This document shows, piece by piece, positions 46,135-54,497 of a DNA stretch of 64,000 nt. The notes below the pieces were generated by a model. It ran no database searches and had not been told where the DNA came from. It saw only the letters and a list, made by a program, of their open reading frames with translations. The translations under genes were made by a program, and so were the position numbers. Positions within the stretch are counted from its first letter, which is position 1. Every line of letters starts with the position of its first letter. The stretch spans positions 782,273 through 846,272 of the forward strand of contig CACRXP010000020.1 in NCBI GenBank assembly GCA_902702965.1, written 5' to 3'. The stretch is from Spirometra erinaceieuropaei. Taxonomy: Eukaryota; Platyhelminthes; Cestoda; Diphyllobothriidea; Diphyllobothriidae.

Positions 46135-46482
46135 TAGTTGGTGCTATCTCAGTTTCTGAGGGAGACGAATTAGATGCCAACACACATTCAACAGACATAG
46201 GACAATAATAAAAAACAAACATTACTGAAATACAGGCAGTAATATAACACCATTAACAAACTGCTCGAACGAAATGCTAGACGTTGTCGGTCAGGTGGCA
46301 TTATGACGTTTGGTGGTACACTGGTCCAACTTGCGCTTAAAAGCCTCGACGGAGGTGGACATGACGACATCTGTAGGCAGAGCATTCCAGGCCTCGATCA
46401 CTCTGTTTGAAAAGAAGAACTTCCGAATGTCTAGCTTGGCGCAAGTTATGCGTAGCTTAAGTGGATGACCTGTGGCCTGTGT
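46135..46482 (-). pseudogene. CR1 LINE 3' fragment nested in PLE
   Basis: In an unbroken minus-strand frame just below 46482: GHPLKLRITCAKLDIRKFFF, SNRVIEAWNALPTDVVMS and FKRKLDQ, which is the CR1 C-terminus (compare GHPLKLRTQQARLDVRKFSF at 3430). A 3' UTR rich in AATAATAAA-type sequence follows. It is a 5'-truncated insertion of about 350 bp that splits the PLE endonuclease domain right after the YTG motif. Confidence 0.75.
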
Positions 46483-47190
46483 AGATAGAGGGACAGTTTT
46501 GGAATGGGATACGATATACTACCTCAAACTGCTCCTCGGGATTTAAGTGGCCTTTAACTTTCATGAACCTGCTGCAAATGGCGGCTTTAGGTCGGTGTGC
46601 AATCCCAACGCCTAGTTCCGCAACAATGCGCTCGGTCGGCTCTGAAACATCCTCAATGCTTGCAGAGAATGCCATATCCTTGATGCTGTTATTTGTTGGG
46701 TCCGTTGGGGGTGACCGCGTATGGACCGACTTATGAATGCATGAAATGGCCACAGAGATAATGGTCCTCGTGTGCTTTTTCCTCCGGTTTGCTGTAATGA
46801 GTCTGAACCCGTTGGGAGAGCATTTTCACCCAGCTTCCTTTGTGAGTCACCCAGGGGTTTCTATGAAAAATGATCTGTGCGATGTTCGTCGTTTCTAGTC
46901 CACTGCTTAGATTTCATCTGAAGGGCTCACCAGGGAAGGCAGACTGCAGCTCCTGTTCTACTCCCCTCGTTAATTTTATATCAAGGAATGGCAGGTTGTG
47001 GAAATCTCGTAGAATGTCCTTCCTTACGATAACAAACATGTCGTCTACGTAACAGCGCCAAAATATTGGCTCATTCTGAATCGGGCTTGTCATAACGTTT
47101 ACTCAAATTTCTGGAAGATCAACTGACAAACATGCATTTTCTGTATTTCGTCATCAGGCCACTAACATTGCAGGGAGACTGAGCACGTGA
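46483..47190 (-). pseudogene. PLE RT-linker-GIY fragment, before the CR1 insertion
   Basis: From about 47190 downwards the minus strand encodes in shifting frames SGLMT, the YVDD region (now disrupted), LPFLD-like residues near 46995, QRVQTHYSKPE-like linker, then an open frame (46457-46753) with DVSEPTERIVAELGVGIAHR, EEQFEVVYRIPFQNCPSIYTG. The last part is the start of the GIY-YIG domain. Several stops and frameshifts make it a clear pseudogene. Confidence 0.75.
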
Positions 47191-47530
47191 CCTGATTTCC
47201 TCATCAAAACCATTCAGAAGTCTAGGTAATGGTACCATACGCCAGACGTTCTTCCAGTTGGTGTCAGGGAAGTCTTTTGGGAACTTGTGGAAGCGTAAAA
47301 GACTGTTTGAGGAGTAAAAACATTCTGCGCGTACTTATTGCAGCGTTTCTCAAAGACGTGGTCTGCACTTCTCACAACAGTCTTTGCAACCGAAATAACG
47401 CAAGGAACCATTCTCTGGTTGGGCTCGAGAGAGAGTCTGTAAGGCGCAACGGAACGAGTGAGTTCCATAAGAACGATCGGTGAGCGCCCCCTAACATTGT
47501 ATATTCCCGATCGAAACGGACAGGGCAACG

Positions 47531-47605
47531 GGCTCGTGGCCCAGTAGTTAGAGGCGTGAACTTCTAACTAACGACCCACACTTCGGGGTTGAGTATGACT
47601 GGCTG
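47531..47605 (+). repeat. Degenerate tRNA-like (SINE head) sequence
   Basis: GGGCTCGTGGCCCAGTAGTTAGAGGCG looks like an acceptor/D-arm with box A, and GGGGTTGAGTATG is a damaged box B. Arms do not pair well enough to call a tRNA gene. Confidence 0.3.
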
Positions 47606-47776
47606 ACGACGGCTAATAAGCCAGAAATGGCCATTCCAGTTTCCCTTGTCATTGCCGGTAATAACATACAGTCTCGCCTGCTGGGCTACTTTCTGACCCA
47701 TTCTCTGTTCAGGAAACGCAGCAGCAGCATGTAGGTCAGTTGCGACTCGTCTGAGAGGTCGTGGTCATCCTCTGGT

Positions 47777-48262
47777 CAGTGAACAATTTCAAGAAATGTT
47801 AACCAACAATTTTGAAATTCTTTATAAATTAGGAAGGACTATTTAAGTGGAGCTATAACATTTAATATTTTTCGGCATAGTCTCGAGATATTTAAATCAC
47901 ACCAGGACGCCGGCTAGTAAATACACTTTTTTTCGGCCGCCTGCAAAAGTAGCACTTGGTAAAAAAATGACCACTTAAGTAGTATGCATGTTTCTAATGT
48001 TCTTCGATGCCCTTATAAATTCCAAAAACAGTTTATAGTTAGCTTGCCAAGAGCACCCTTTCTTGTACTCATCTGATAGCAAGCCACGTCTTCTTCAGAT
48101 TATATACTCGATGAAATGGTGTATTTGTGTTCGAAAAGGTTTCTCAATTTTCGAATAATTTTGAGTCCGATTTGCTGTTGCTTTTGCGTTTAGGGTTTTC
48201 TGTCCACAAACTGTATACATTTCATACAAGAGAAACCACACATTTCTTTGTACCATTAAGGA
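47777..48262 (+). mobile_element. Foldback MITE, left half only (subfamily B, copy 7)
   Basis: It starts CAGTGAACAATTTCAAGAAATG and follows the left arm and part of the loop of copies at 9103 and 34569 (GACCACTTAAGTAGTATGCATG, ATTATATACTCGATGAAATGG). The right arm is absent, so this is a truncated copy. Confidence 0.6.
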
Positions 48263-48539
48263 CATATCATACCTGACTCATCGCATATTCGATGCCGAGA
48301 CTTAATTTGGCCAAAGTAATTAGCCACTCGTGGAGCGCGCCGGCTGGTGAGCCAGGTGGTTGAGCACTCTTCTTAACTCACATGTACCATAACCCGTCGA
48401 AATTCCCAGTCCATTTATTACACAGGACAGAGAAGCTGTCGAATACTGCGCGACGTCGGAATCAAGAACGTTCCTAGTTAGGCATGCCAACAAGCTACCC
48501 ATCTTCTCATCCAGCCTCCTTATTCAGTCAGTCCCACGG

Positions 48540-48680
48540 GGGGGGGGTCACGTTTTGACCCGTGAAACCCCCTTTACCACCATTCCCGTATTACAGGCAA
48601 TCGGGATTTAGATATTTCAGCTGCAGTTGAAAGACCATATATAACCGGATAACCTAACCTAAATGTGACTAAACTCACAT
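48540..48680 (+). repeat. Family X fragment joined to SINE leader fragment
   Basis: CCTTTACCACCATTCCCGTATTACAGGC belongs to family X, and ACCTAACCTAAATGTGACTAAACTCAC to the leader of the tRNA-derived SINE. A G-run of 10 precedes. Confidence 0.45.
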
Positions 48681-48759
48681 AAGCCACATGTTCTCAGGTC
48701 GGCCAGTGCCCATTAAATTTGAATAGAATTGACAGATGCGATTATTAAGCATACTATCT

Positions 48760-48956
48760 TGTGTATTGTCAATAGAAGCGAAGAGACGGGTTCCAGGAAG
48801 CAGTCGTGAAGAAGGAGACACGATCGCTGAGACAAGAACTTTATTCGCCTGACGCTTCGGATTGCTGATCAAACCCATCATCAGAGAAAAAAGCAGATAC
48901 GGGTGGTTCATGCACAAGGGGCTGCAGTATTTACAGGATGCAGTCGTCATGCTACC
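48760..48956 (-). repeat. PLE terminal repeat in inverted orientation
   Basis: On the minus strand, GGTAGCATGACGACTGCATCC, TGTAAATA, CACCCGTATCTGC, the hammerhead-like module, AATAAAGTTCTTGTC and GGAACCCGTCTCTTCGC follow the order of the plus copy at 49281-49430. It lies head-to-head with that PLE piece, an arrangement described for PLE terminal repeats. Confidence 0.7.
48851..48884 (-). ncRNA. Hammerhead-like module in inverted PLE terminal repeat
   Basis: Minus strand: CTGATGA, T, GGGTT-TGATCAG-CAATCC, GAA, GCGT, C, AGGCGAATAAA. The core is intact but the helix III tetranucleotide is GCGT rather than ACGT, so the conserved A-U pair next to the cleavage site is lost. Confidence 0.5.
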
Positions 48957-49290
48957 GCCGAAATTCTCGCTAGAGGTGACAACCGCGTGAACCGCGAGCT
49001 GCTTGAGTCATGATTCAGTGGACCCTAGTCCATTAACAAGTGCAACGATCTTCCCCTTCCATATCTGTGCTGAGACTTCGCCTAGGCGGAGCAATTAGCC
49101 ATGCGGGGAGCGCACAGGTGAACACTGTTCCCAACGCCAGGATCGGTGGGTCAGATGGTCGAGCAATCATCACTCCAACATCCAACACACGTAATGAAAT
49201 TGCAGCAATTAACGGCGCGAATATTGGCTACCAAACAGTCATCACACCAAGTGCACCGATCCCTCGTGAGGGGGGACACGGTAGCATGGC
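48957..49290 (+). pseudogene. PLE endonuclease C-terminus and 3' UTR
   Basis: GAAATTCTCGCTAGAGG-type sequence encodes EILARG and RELLES, followed by stops, matching 51590-51650 (AEILARAAT...). TGAGACTTCGCCTAGGCGGAGC also matches TGAGACTTAGCCTAGGCGAAG at 51704. This is a 5'-truncated PLE body in plus orientation. Confidence 0.65.
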
Positions 49291-49300
49291 GACTGCCTCT

Positions 49301-49308
49301 TATAAATA
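49301..49308 (+). promoter_or_regulatory. TATA-like box in PLE terminal repeat
   Basis: TATAAATA lies 44 nt before the hammerhead-like core at 49352. Confidence 0.45.
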
Positions 49309-49351
49309 TTATAGCACCTTGTGCATGAACCATCCGTATCTGCTTTCCTCC

Positions 49352-49397
49352 CTGATGATGGGTTCGAGAAGGAATCCGAAACGTCAAGCGAATAAAG
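49352..49397 (+). ncRNA. Hammerhead-like ribozyme, ACGU subfamily
   Basis: CTGATGA, T, GGGTTC-GAGAAG-GAATCC, GAA, ACGT, C, then AAGCGAATAAA. Core and helix III are intact and stem II pairs through G·T and AT pairs, but stem I is poor (CTCC against AAGC). Confidence 0.55.
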
Positions 49398-49439
49398 TGC
49401 TTGTCCCAGCGATCGCGTCTCCTTCGTGCCTGAAACGGC

Positions 49440-50750
49440 CCGTTTCGAAAGATTTACTCCAAGTTCGCGCATTAATTTCCTCGGAAATTAAACAAGGCAA
49501 GTTAAAACTGGAGTTCATATACTAGAAAACACACGGGGAAAGCTGGGGGACCCCCTGACGAGCCGAACCCCTCGCAGCTGCGTCAGGCGGCGGCATAAGA
49601 TCGGCGAAACATGCGTGTCTGGGCTTTTAGCTAATACCTGTGTTGTTAGTACGGTAAATCATTGCACAATATCTTGTGTATGTTATGAGAGGTTTTCTCA
49701 CGTCGAAATTATGTACAGTAGTATCTGCTGTCGAACAAGTTTGGAAATTCTCCACATCTATCTTCTGTGAGCTTCTATCTGACCTACGTGCATGGTGTTC
49801 CCAACTTCCTTTGTTCTTTACCTTGCCCACCTGAACTAGACTTCGTTTGGTCGGCTCTTGACTTTGACCTTGAGAACGAGGGTCGCTCTTATTGGTCGAA
49901 ATCCTTCCCTGTACACGCGTGTGACTAAATGCTGACAAAAGCACGTTTTCCGCTGTCCAGAATCAGGCGTTAAATTCGGCCAACTCCTTTTTTCTGGGTA
50001 AGGGTATCCACTGTTGAGGTTTGAGCCTTTTTTATTCTTGATTATTTATTAATAGCACCGTGCAAAAGCCAGCTGCTGTCTTCACTTTTTGATTTGACGT
50101 ACGCGGTTGCCCTAGGCTGCCGAATTGTCGGTAATATGCAGTTTTTGCTTACAGTGGAGTCGACTGAGTTTCAGTGTCCTCGAAAGATCAGCGAGTACTT
50201 TGCGGTTTTCAGTCCTCTCAAAAGCTTACGAAAAAGACAGGTTCTATGTTATGTGTTTATCAGGACCTTAAAAGTAAGCTACTTCTTGAAATCATTTGCC
50301 GAAGTAATGAGTGATTGGGCGCTCTTGTTCACGTAGATGGCCGTCTGGACCGCATTTGAAGACTTGGTACGGATTAAGTATATGTGCGGGGTAGGAAAAT
50401 GGTAGCCGGTGGACCGTGTCTTACGGGAATGGTAATAATAGGGGCTATTCGGGTGAGGCTTTACAACGGGCAGTGGGAAGGAGGGGGAAGCGGAATTTTA
50501 AAAAATTCAAAAACGGTTGTGAAGCCATGTCTGTGGTGCAATAGTAAACGGAAATCAGTCGCGTAATTAAAAAAAATAAAAAAGCTTGAGTCAGGAGAAT
50601 TAAGGAAACTGAACAAACCGCCGCTGACTAATTTACTTGGGGTCAGAGTCCAAGGCATTTCGTAGCCAATAGGGATAGAGAGCTGTGAGTGGTGCTAATT
50701 CGCCTAGGTCGTGGAAAGTAACGACACGCTCATTAGTGTACGAGGAAATA
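49440..50750. other. No gene seen
   Basis: Contains a GACGAGCCGAACCCCTCGCAG block at about 49557 shared (inverted) with 2200-2220 and 4875-4915, and a family X fragment at about 50395-50460. Open frames lack domains. Confidence 0.4.
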
Positions 50751-50842
50751 AGCAAATTTACTAGCAGAAGCGAAGAGTCGAGTTCCAGGAAGTAGTCGCA
50801 AAGCAGGGGACACGATCCCTGGAACAAGTGTTTTACTAGCCA

Positions 50843-50876
50843 GATGTTTCGGATTCTCACTCGAATCCATCATCAG
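50843..50876 (-). ncRNA. Hammerhead-like module in inverted PLE piece
   Basis: Minus strand: GTCT, CTGATGA, T, GGATTC-GAGTGA-GAATCC (perfect 6-bp stem II), GAA, ACAT, C, TGGC. Core intact; helix III is ACAT instead of ACGT, breaking its self-complementarity. Confidence 0.6.
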
Positions 50877-50919
50877 AGACAGAGTCAGATAAGGGTGGTA
50901 AACTGCCCATGTGTTGCAA

Positions 50920-50927
50920 TATTTATA
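50920..50927 (-). promoter_or_regulatory. TATA-like box in inverted PLE terminal repeat
   Basis: TATAAATA on the minus strand, 43 nt upstream of the hammerhead-like core. Confidence 0.4.
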
Positions 50928-51439
50928 GGATGTAGTTTCTAGACCGCTACACGCCTATCGCTGTTGGCCTCATGATCTGTCGCCTTATGATTGCCTCCGG
51001 TCTGTGTACAACTCCAATTCCAAGGGACGCAAGAAGGCGGCTGACGGCTTCTGAGACATTCTTCACGTACGGAGCAGCTCGCCAAAACTTGGGGCCGGTT
51101 GGATTTTGTCTCTCGCCTCGTTTACGCAGGCACTGGTTGACGAAGTTGCGCGGGTAGCCATTCACTCCAAGCACCCATCGAAGGTATTGTAATTCAGCAA
51201 CCTTGTCTTCTGGTTCACTGTAGTGTGTCTCCGCCCTCTGGTGTAGCGCCCTTATACAACTGCGTTTGTGACTGACTGGGTGGTTGCTGTTGTAGCTCAG
51301 TACTTGTGTCGTGTTTATCGCTTTCCTGAATACTTTGATTTTTAAGTCACCAAAGACCGGAGGCAACCATAAGGCGCCAGATCATGAGGTCGAAGGACCC
51401 ATCGCCACGGCAGGAAACATCTGGAGTCGTTTAACGGGT

Positions 51440-51835
51440 CTGGTTCAGCAAAGCAACTACGTCGGAGAAACCGGAAGACTACTTCGGACGCGGTTGGCCG
51501 GGCAAGCGGCAGCAGTGAGGAGGATCTACACTAACTCCCAAGTCGCGGCAGATTCGACGGGACCCAACCACCCAATCAAGTTTGACGAAGCGGAAATTCT
51601 TGCTAGAGCGGCAACCGCATGAGCCGCGAACTGCTCGAGTCATGGTTTCCGGTCCTCAATCAATCAACAAACTCAATGACCTCCTCTCTCCGTATTCGGC
51701 GCTGAGACTTAGCCTAGGCGAAGTAGTTAGCCACGAGGAGGACGTGCGAATAACTACTGTCTCCGGTATCAATCGCGGCGAGCCAATTCACCTAAGACTC
51801 CACGTGGATGGCGAAATCCGGTAGTCAGTCCTTCG
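51440..51835 (+). pseudogene. PLE GIY-YIG endonuclease fragment, plus orientation
   Basis: The frame 51311-51622 contains SNYVGETGRLLRTRLAGQAA (the YIG half plus the conserved Arg), NSQVAADSTGPNHPIKFDEA and EILARAATA. After a TGA the similarity continues with ELLESW-like residues in other frames. The N-terminal GIY strand is missing. Its upstream domain lies inverted at 50947-51366, so the copy is rearranged and inactive. Confidence 0.75.
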
Positions 51836-51994
51836 GCGGCGTGCGATGAGTGTGGGAGCCGTTAATCGTGACCGGCATACAGGGGCATAGCAACGGCATG
51901 GCAAGGGCCTACCACAACACCTGGCCAGTCGAGCTATGGTACACTCGGGAGCTGCCAACTGTGGTAGGCATGTGGTGGCCTAACAACTACATCC

Positions 51995-52002
51995 TATAAA
52001 TA
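51995..52002 (+). promoter_or_regulatory. TATA-like box in PLE terminal repeat
   Basis: TATAAATA 44 nt upstream of the hammerhead-like core at 52046. Confidence 0.45.
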
Positions 52003-52045
52003 TTGCTACACCTGGGCATTTTACCATCCTTATCTGACTCTGTCT

Positions 52046-52090
52046 CTGATGATGGATTCGAGTGAGAATCCAAAACGTCAGGCTAATAAA
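52046..52090 (+). ncRNA. Hammerhead-like module, ACGU subfamily, one core change
   Basis: CTGATGA, T, GGATTC-GAGTGA-GAATCC (perfect stem II), then AAA instead of GAA, ACGT, C, AGGCTAATAAA. Stem I GTCT/AGGC pairs as at 19656. The G-to-A change at the first base of GAAA hits an invariant residue. Confidence 0.6.
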
Positions 52091-52430
52091 GCACTTGCTC
52101 CAGCGATCGTGCCTTCTTCTCCGTAACTGCGTGAGAAGGAAGATAACCAATGTAAAAAATACAAGTGCTGTTTTTTAACAATTTAATCAGCGTTTTAAAA
52201 CTCCAGTCTTACTGACAGATGCATGCATTCTGTCTACCGATATTGCTAGCATATTTTTTTACTTCCTGACTGCTCTCCGTACTGAACTTTTTTAAACTGA
52301 ATTTTCGAATATGTGTGTCACTTACTAGTAATGTGCCGATTTCGTTCTGATTGATATTAAGCAAAGCGTGGTATGCGTGAATAAAAGAACGGTAATGATG
52401 ATTAAGAACTTCAGATAGAGGTCTATCTAT

Positions 52431-53253
52431 GTGTGCGTGTTAAATCCTTTTATAAATCGGGAAAAAAATATAACGGGGTGCCCTACAGTAAATAAGAAAC
52501 ACTCCGTCCGACGTGTTACCTCCTTGCTGATGACACACAGACCAACCAAATTCATTTCGCAGAGTCAGTCAAAGGCTATAAGGGAACTGAGGATGGACGA
52601 CAGAATCATCATTCTGTCTGCTGACAAGGGACGATCAACCGTTGTGATGAATCGAGAAGACCATAAGGAAAATGCTAAAAGCCCTTTTCGAAGACAGATA
52701 ATTCTACAGACCAGTACAAAACTCATAAGCCAAAGCAGTGGCAGATCGGCTGAGTAAACTGCTTGGAGAATGCCGACATAAAAATGTTATCACCGATAAT
52801 GGATGGCATCAACTAAGGGCAACTGACGCCGCTCTAGCTCGATTCTATGGTCTGCCAAAAATCCACAAAACAAATGTCCCACTTCGGCCAATCATCGCCC
52901 TAAAAGGCAGCCCCACCTACAATTTGGCGAAGTGAATGTATTCAAAACTGAAGTTACTCTAGGGCAATTCGAATACCTCAGTTCAATCAGCCTCTCAATT
53001 CCTCATAGACCTAGAAGGTCGGAGGATTCAATCGGATGAAATCATGGTCTCCTTCGGTGTGGCGTCGTAATTACGTCCATCCCACCAAACTTGGCTTGCG
53101 AAGTCTTGAGCAAGAGACTTGAAGAGGCGTACGACGAGACCCAGAATGCACTCAACATCGAACACCACATGAAGCTGTTTGAATTCTGCCAACAAACTTT
53201 CTTCACTTTCGCTGGAGAGACATGTCAACAAATCAAGGGAGCCCCAATGGGAT
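52431..53253 (+). pseudogene. PLE N-terminal and RT region, split by gypsy insertion
   Basis: This is the most N-terminal PLE sequence in the window. Frame 52431-52757 has RELRMDDRIIILSADKGRST, a conserved PLE RT motif. After a frameshift, frame 52738-52935 has RFYGLPKIHKTNVPLRPIIA and KGSPTYNLAK, where TGA replaces a Trp codon (52933-52935). Then SDEIMVSFGV, a frameshift, EFCQQTFFTF and the PMG motif at which the gypsy element begins. The reading frame picks up at 58037 without loss once the 4-bp target duplication is discounted. Decay here is heavier than in the gypsy element, so the PLE was probably already degenerate at insertion. Confidence 0.85.
53250..53253 (+). repeat. Target-site duplication GGAT (left)
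   Basis: GGAT directly before the 5' LTR; the matching copy is at 58037-58040. A 4-bp duplication is usual for CsRn1/Ty3-gypsy insertions. Confidence 0.85.
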
Positions 53254-53516
53254 TGTGGTGAGGTACCTGACTAATTTACCTTTGACAATTTAGTCCCATT
53301 TCCTTTGACCGCATTGCTTGTTTGAACGTGACGAGAAACGACACACCTGTACAACCCGCCTTGCTAGCGTGCTCTGCTGTGGTATTCTGTTGTCAGTTTT
53401 TCTTAACGTTCAAAAAGCTCTATATTATTCACTGCTCCGATTTACTTGCTGCATTTAAGGCTAGGGGCTCGTCAGATATAACTCGTTAGTTCGTGAGAAC
53501 ATTACGATTTACGACA
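53254..53516 (+). repeat. 5' LTR of gypsy element
   Basis: 263 bp, begins TGTGGTGAGG and ends ACGACA. Contains a TATATTATTC stretch at 53421-53430 that could serve as a core promoter. No AATAAA seen. Differs from the 3' LTR at four positions. Confidence 0.93.
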
Positions 53517-53517
53517 T

Positions 53518-53535
53518 TGGTGACTCCCGACGTTT
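53518..53535 (+). other. Primer binding site, tRNA-Trp-like
   Basis: TGGTGACTCCCGACGTTT starts 1 nt after the LTR. It matches the TGGTGACCCCGACGTG primer site reported for CsRn1-type elements (complementary to the 3' end of tRNA-Trp) apart from one extra T and the last bases. Confidence 0.7.
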
Positions 53536-53659
53536 ACGCAGACTTTATACCTTTCTGTCCTACTGGATAACATTTAACGTACTATTTGCTTGTGAATATC
53601 TATTCCATTTACATTTACTTTCCTCACGAATTCTGATTTTTTGCCATCTCTGTCTTATT

Positions 53660-54458
53660 ATGCCTCACTCCGATCAACAACTTGATGCCCCCGCCCAGTC
53701 CCTTCGTGCAATCAATTTTACTTTGCCTGAATTCTGGCAACACGCTCCAGAACTTTACTTCATCCGCATAGAATCAGCCTTTTATTCTGCCAACGTTACC
53801 AAGGAGCTAGCAAAATACCACAAACTCGTGGAAGTCCTCCCCGCTAGTGTCATCTCTCAAGTTCAGTCCTTGCTAGCTAATCCTCCTGCAGATGTTCCCT
53901 ACTCCGCGTTAAAGGTAGAAATCCTCCGACTTAATTCTGTGTCTGACCGACAGAGGTATCACCAGTTAATTAAGGAGGAGTCACTGGGTGACCGGAAGCC
54001 CTCAGAGCTTCTACGTCGGATGCGCTGTCTCCTTGGAGACATGCAAGTTGAGGATAAATTTGTCAAGGAGATGTTCCTGGAGCGTCTGCCCACAGATGTT
54101 CAAACGATCCTGGCGTCCGGCTCTCAGGATCTCACAGTGTCACAGTTGGCTGAGATGGCGGATCGAATGAGAGGTGTAACGATTCCAGTCACCTTCCGTT
54201 GCCCAGATCTCATCCTCATCGTCAGTGAATGAGCATTTACTAAAACATGTGTCGGCCATGGCAGATAAGATGGCCTCTCTTAAAATACAGCTCGCCCGCC
54301 TAACTTCCAGTTGCTCACGCAGTCGTCGTCGTTCTCGTTCGCGACCTCGGACTGCTGATACTTTCTGGTACCACACTAATTTCGGCGTAAAGGGCCGTCG
54401 CTGTTCCTCACCTTGCTCTTTTAAGCCAAAACAGGGAAACCAGTCAGCCAGAGAATAG
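53660..54458 (+). pseudogene. gag: Gag capsid/nucleocapsid of CsRn1-like element, one frameshift
   Basis: Forms the virus-like particle core and binds element RNA. Frame 53660-54232 covers the capsid (LPEFWQHAPELYFIRIESAF near residue 22, LLRRMRCLLGDM, MFLERLPTDVQTILA). A net one-base indel around 54170-54184 shifts the rest to the frame read from 54189 on, with KMASLKIQLARLTSS and the knuckle region WYHTNFGVKGRRCSSPC. The knuckle is C-x2-H-x9-C-x3-C in this lineage; here the first Cys is Phe (TTC). Ends at TAG 54456-54458, inside the frameshift signal. Start ATG at 53660 is the first in a long leader and fits family length. Confidence 0.85.
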
Positions 54459-54497
54459 ATGCGACCGTTTCCTCTGGCTCCTCTGGCTCTGGTCGCA
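54434..54497 (+). promoter_or_regulatory. Predicted -1 ribosomal frameshift signal (gag-pol)
   Basis: The slippery heptamer G GGA AAC (54434-54440) is in the correct phase of the gag frame, 15 nt before the gag stop. After a 5-nt spacer comes stem 1 AGCCAGAG (54446-54453) with CTCTGGCT (54472-54479). The loop segment TGCGACC (54460-54466) pairs with GGTCGCA (54491-54497) as stem 2. Loops of 6, 5 and 11 nt are compatible with an H-type pseudoknot. Slipping by -1 enters a frame open through the protease. A second CTCTGGCT (54481-54488) could give an alternative stem. Confidence 0.7.

Larger units (their letters stand above)
50755..51370 (-). pseudogene. PLE linker and terminal repeat, inverted piece
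   Basis: The minus-strand frame 50947-51366 gives KVFRKAINTTQVLSYNSNHP, VSHKRSCIRALHQRAETHYS, then NGYPRNFVNQCLRKR, PYVKNVSEAVSRLLASLGIG and VHRPEA. This is the RT-endonuclease linker, as at 18181-18530 in the other PLE. Sequence then jumps to the 3' terminal repeat (TATA, hammerhead, TTCCTGGAACTCG). The GIY-YIG part is not here but lies on the plus strand from 51440. Confidence 0.75.

Noticed and set aside
54225..54458. Separate small ORF2 of the gypsy element
   Set aside because: It is the C-terminal part of gag after a one-base indel; the knuckle belongs to Gag.
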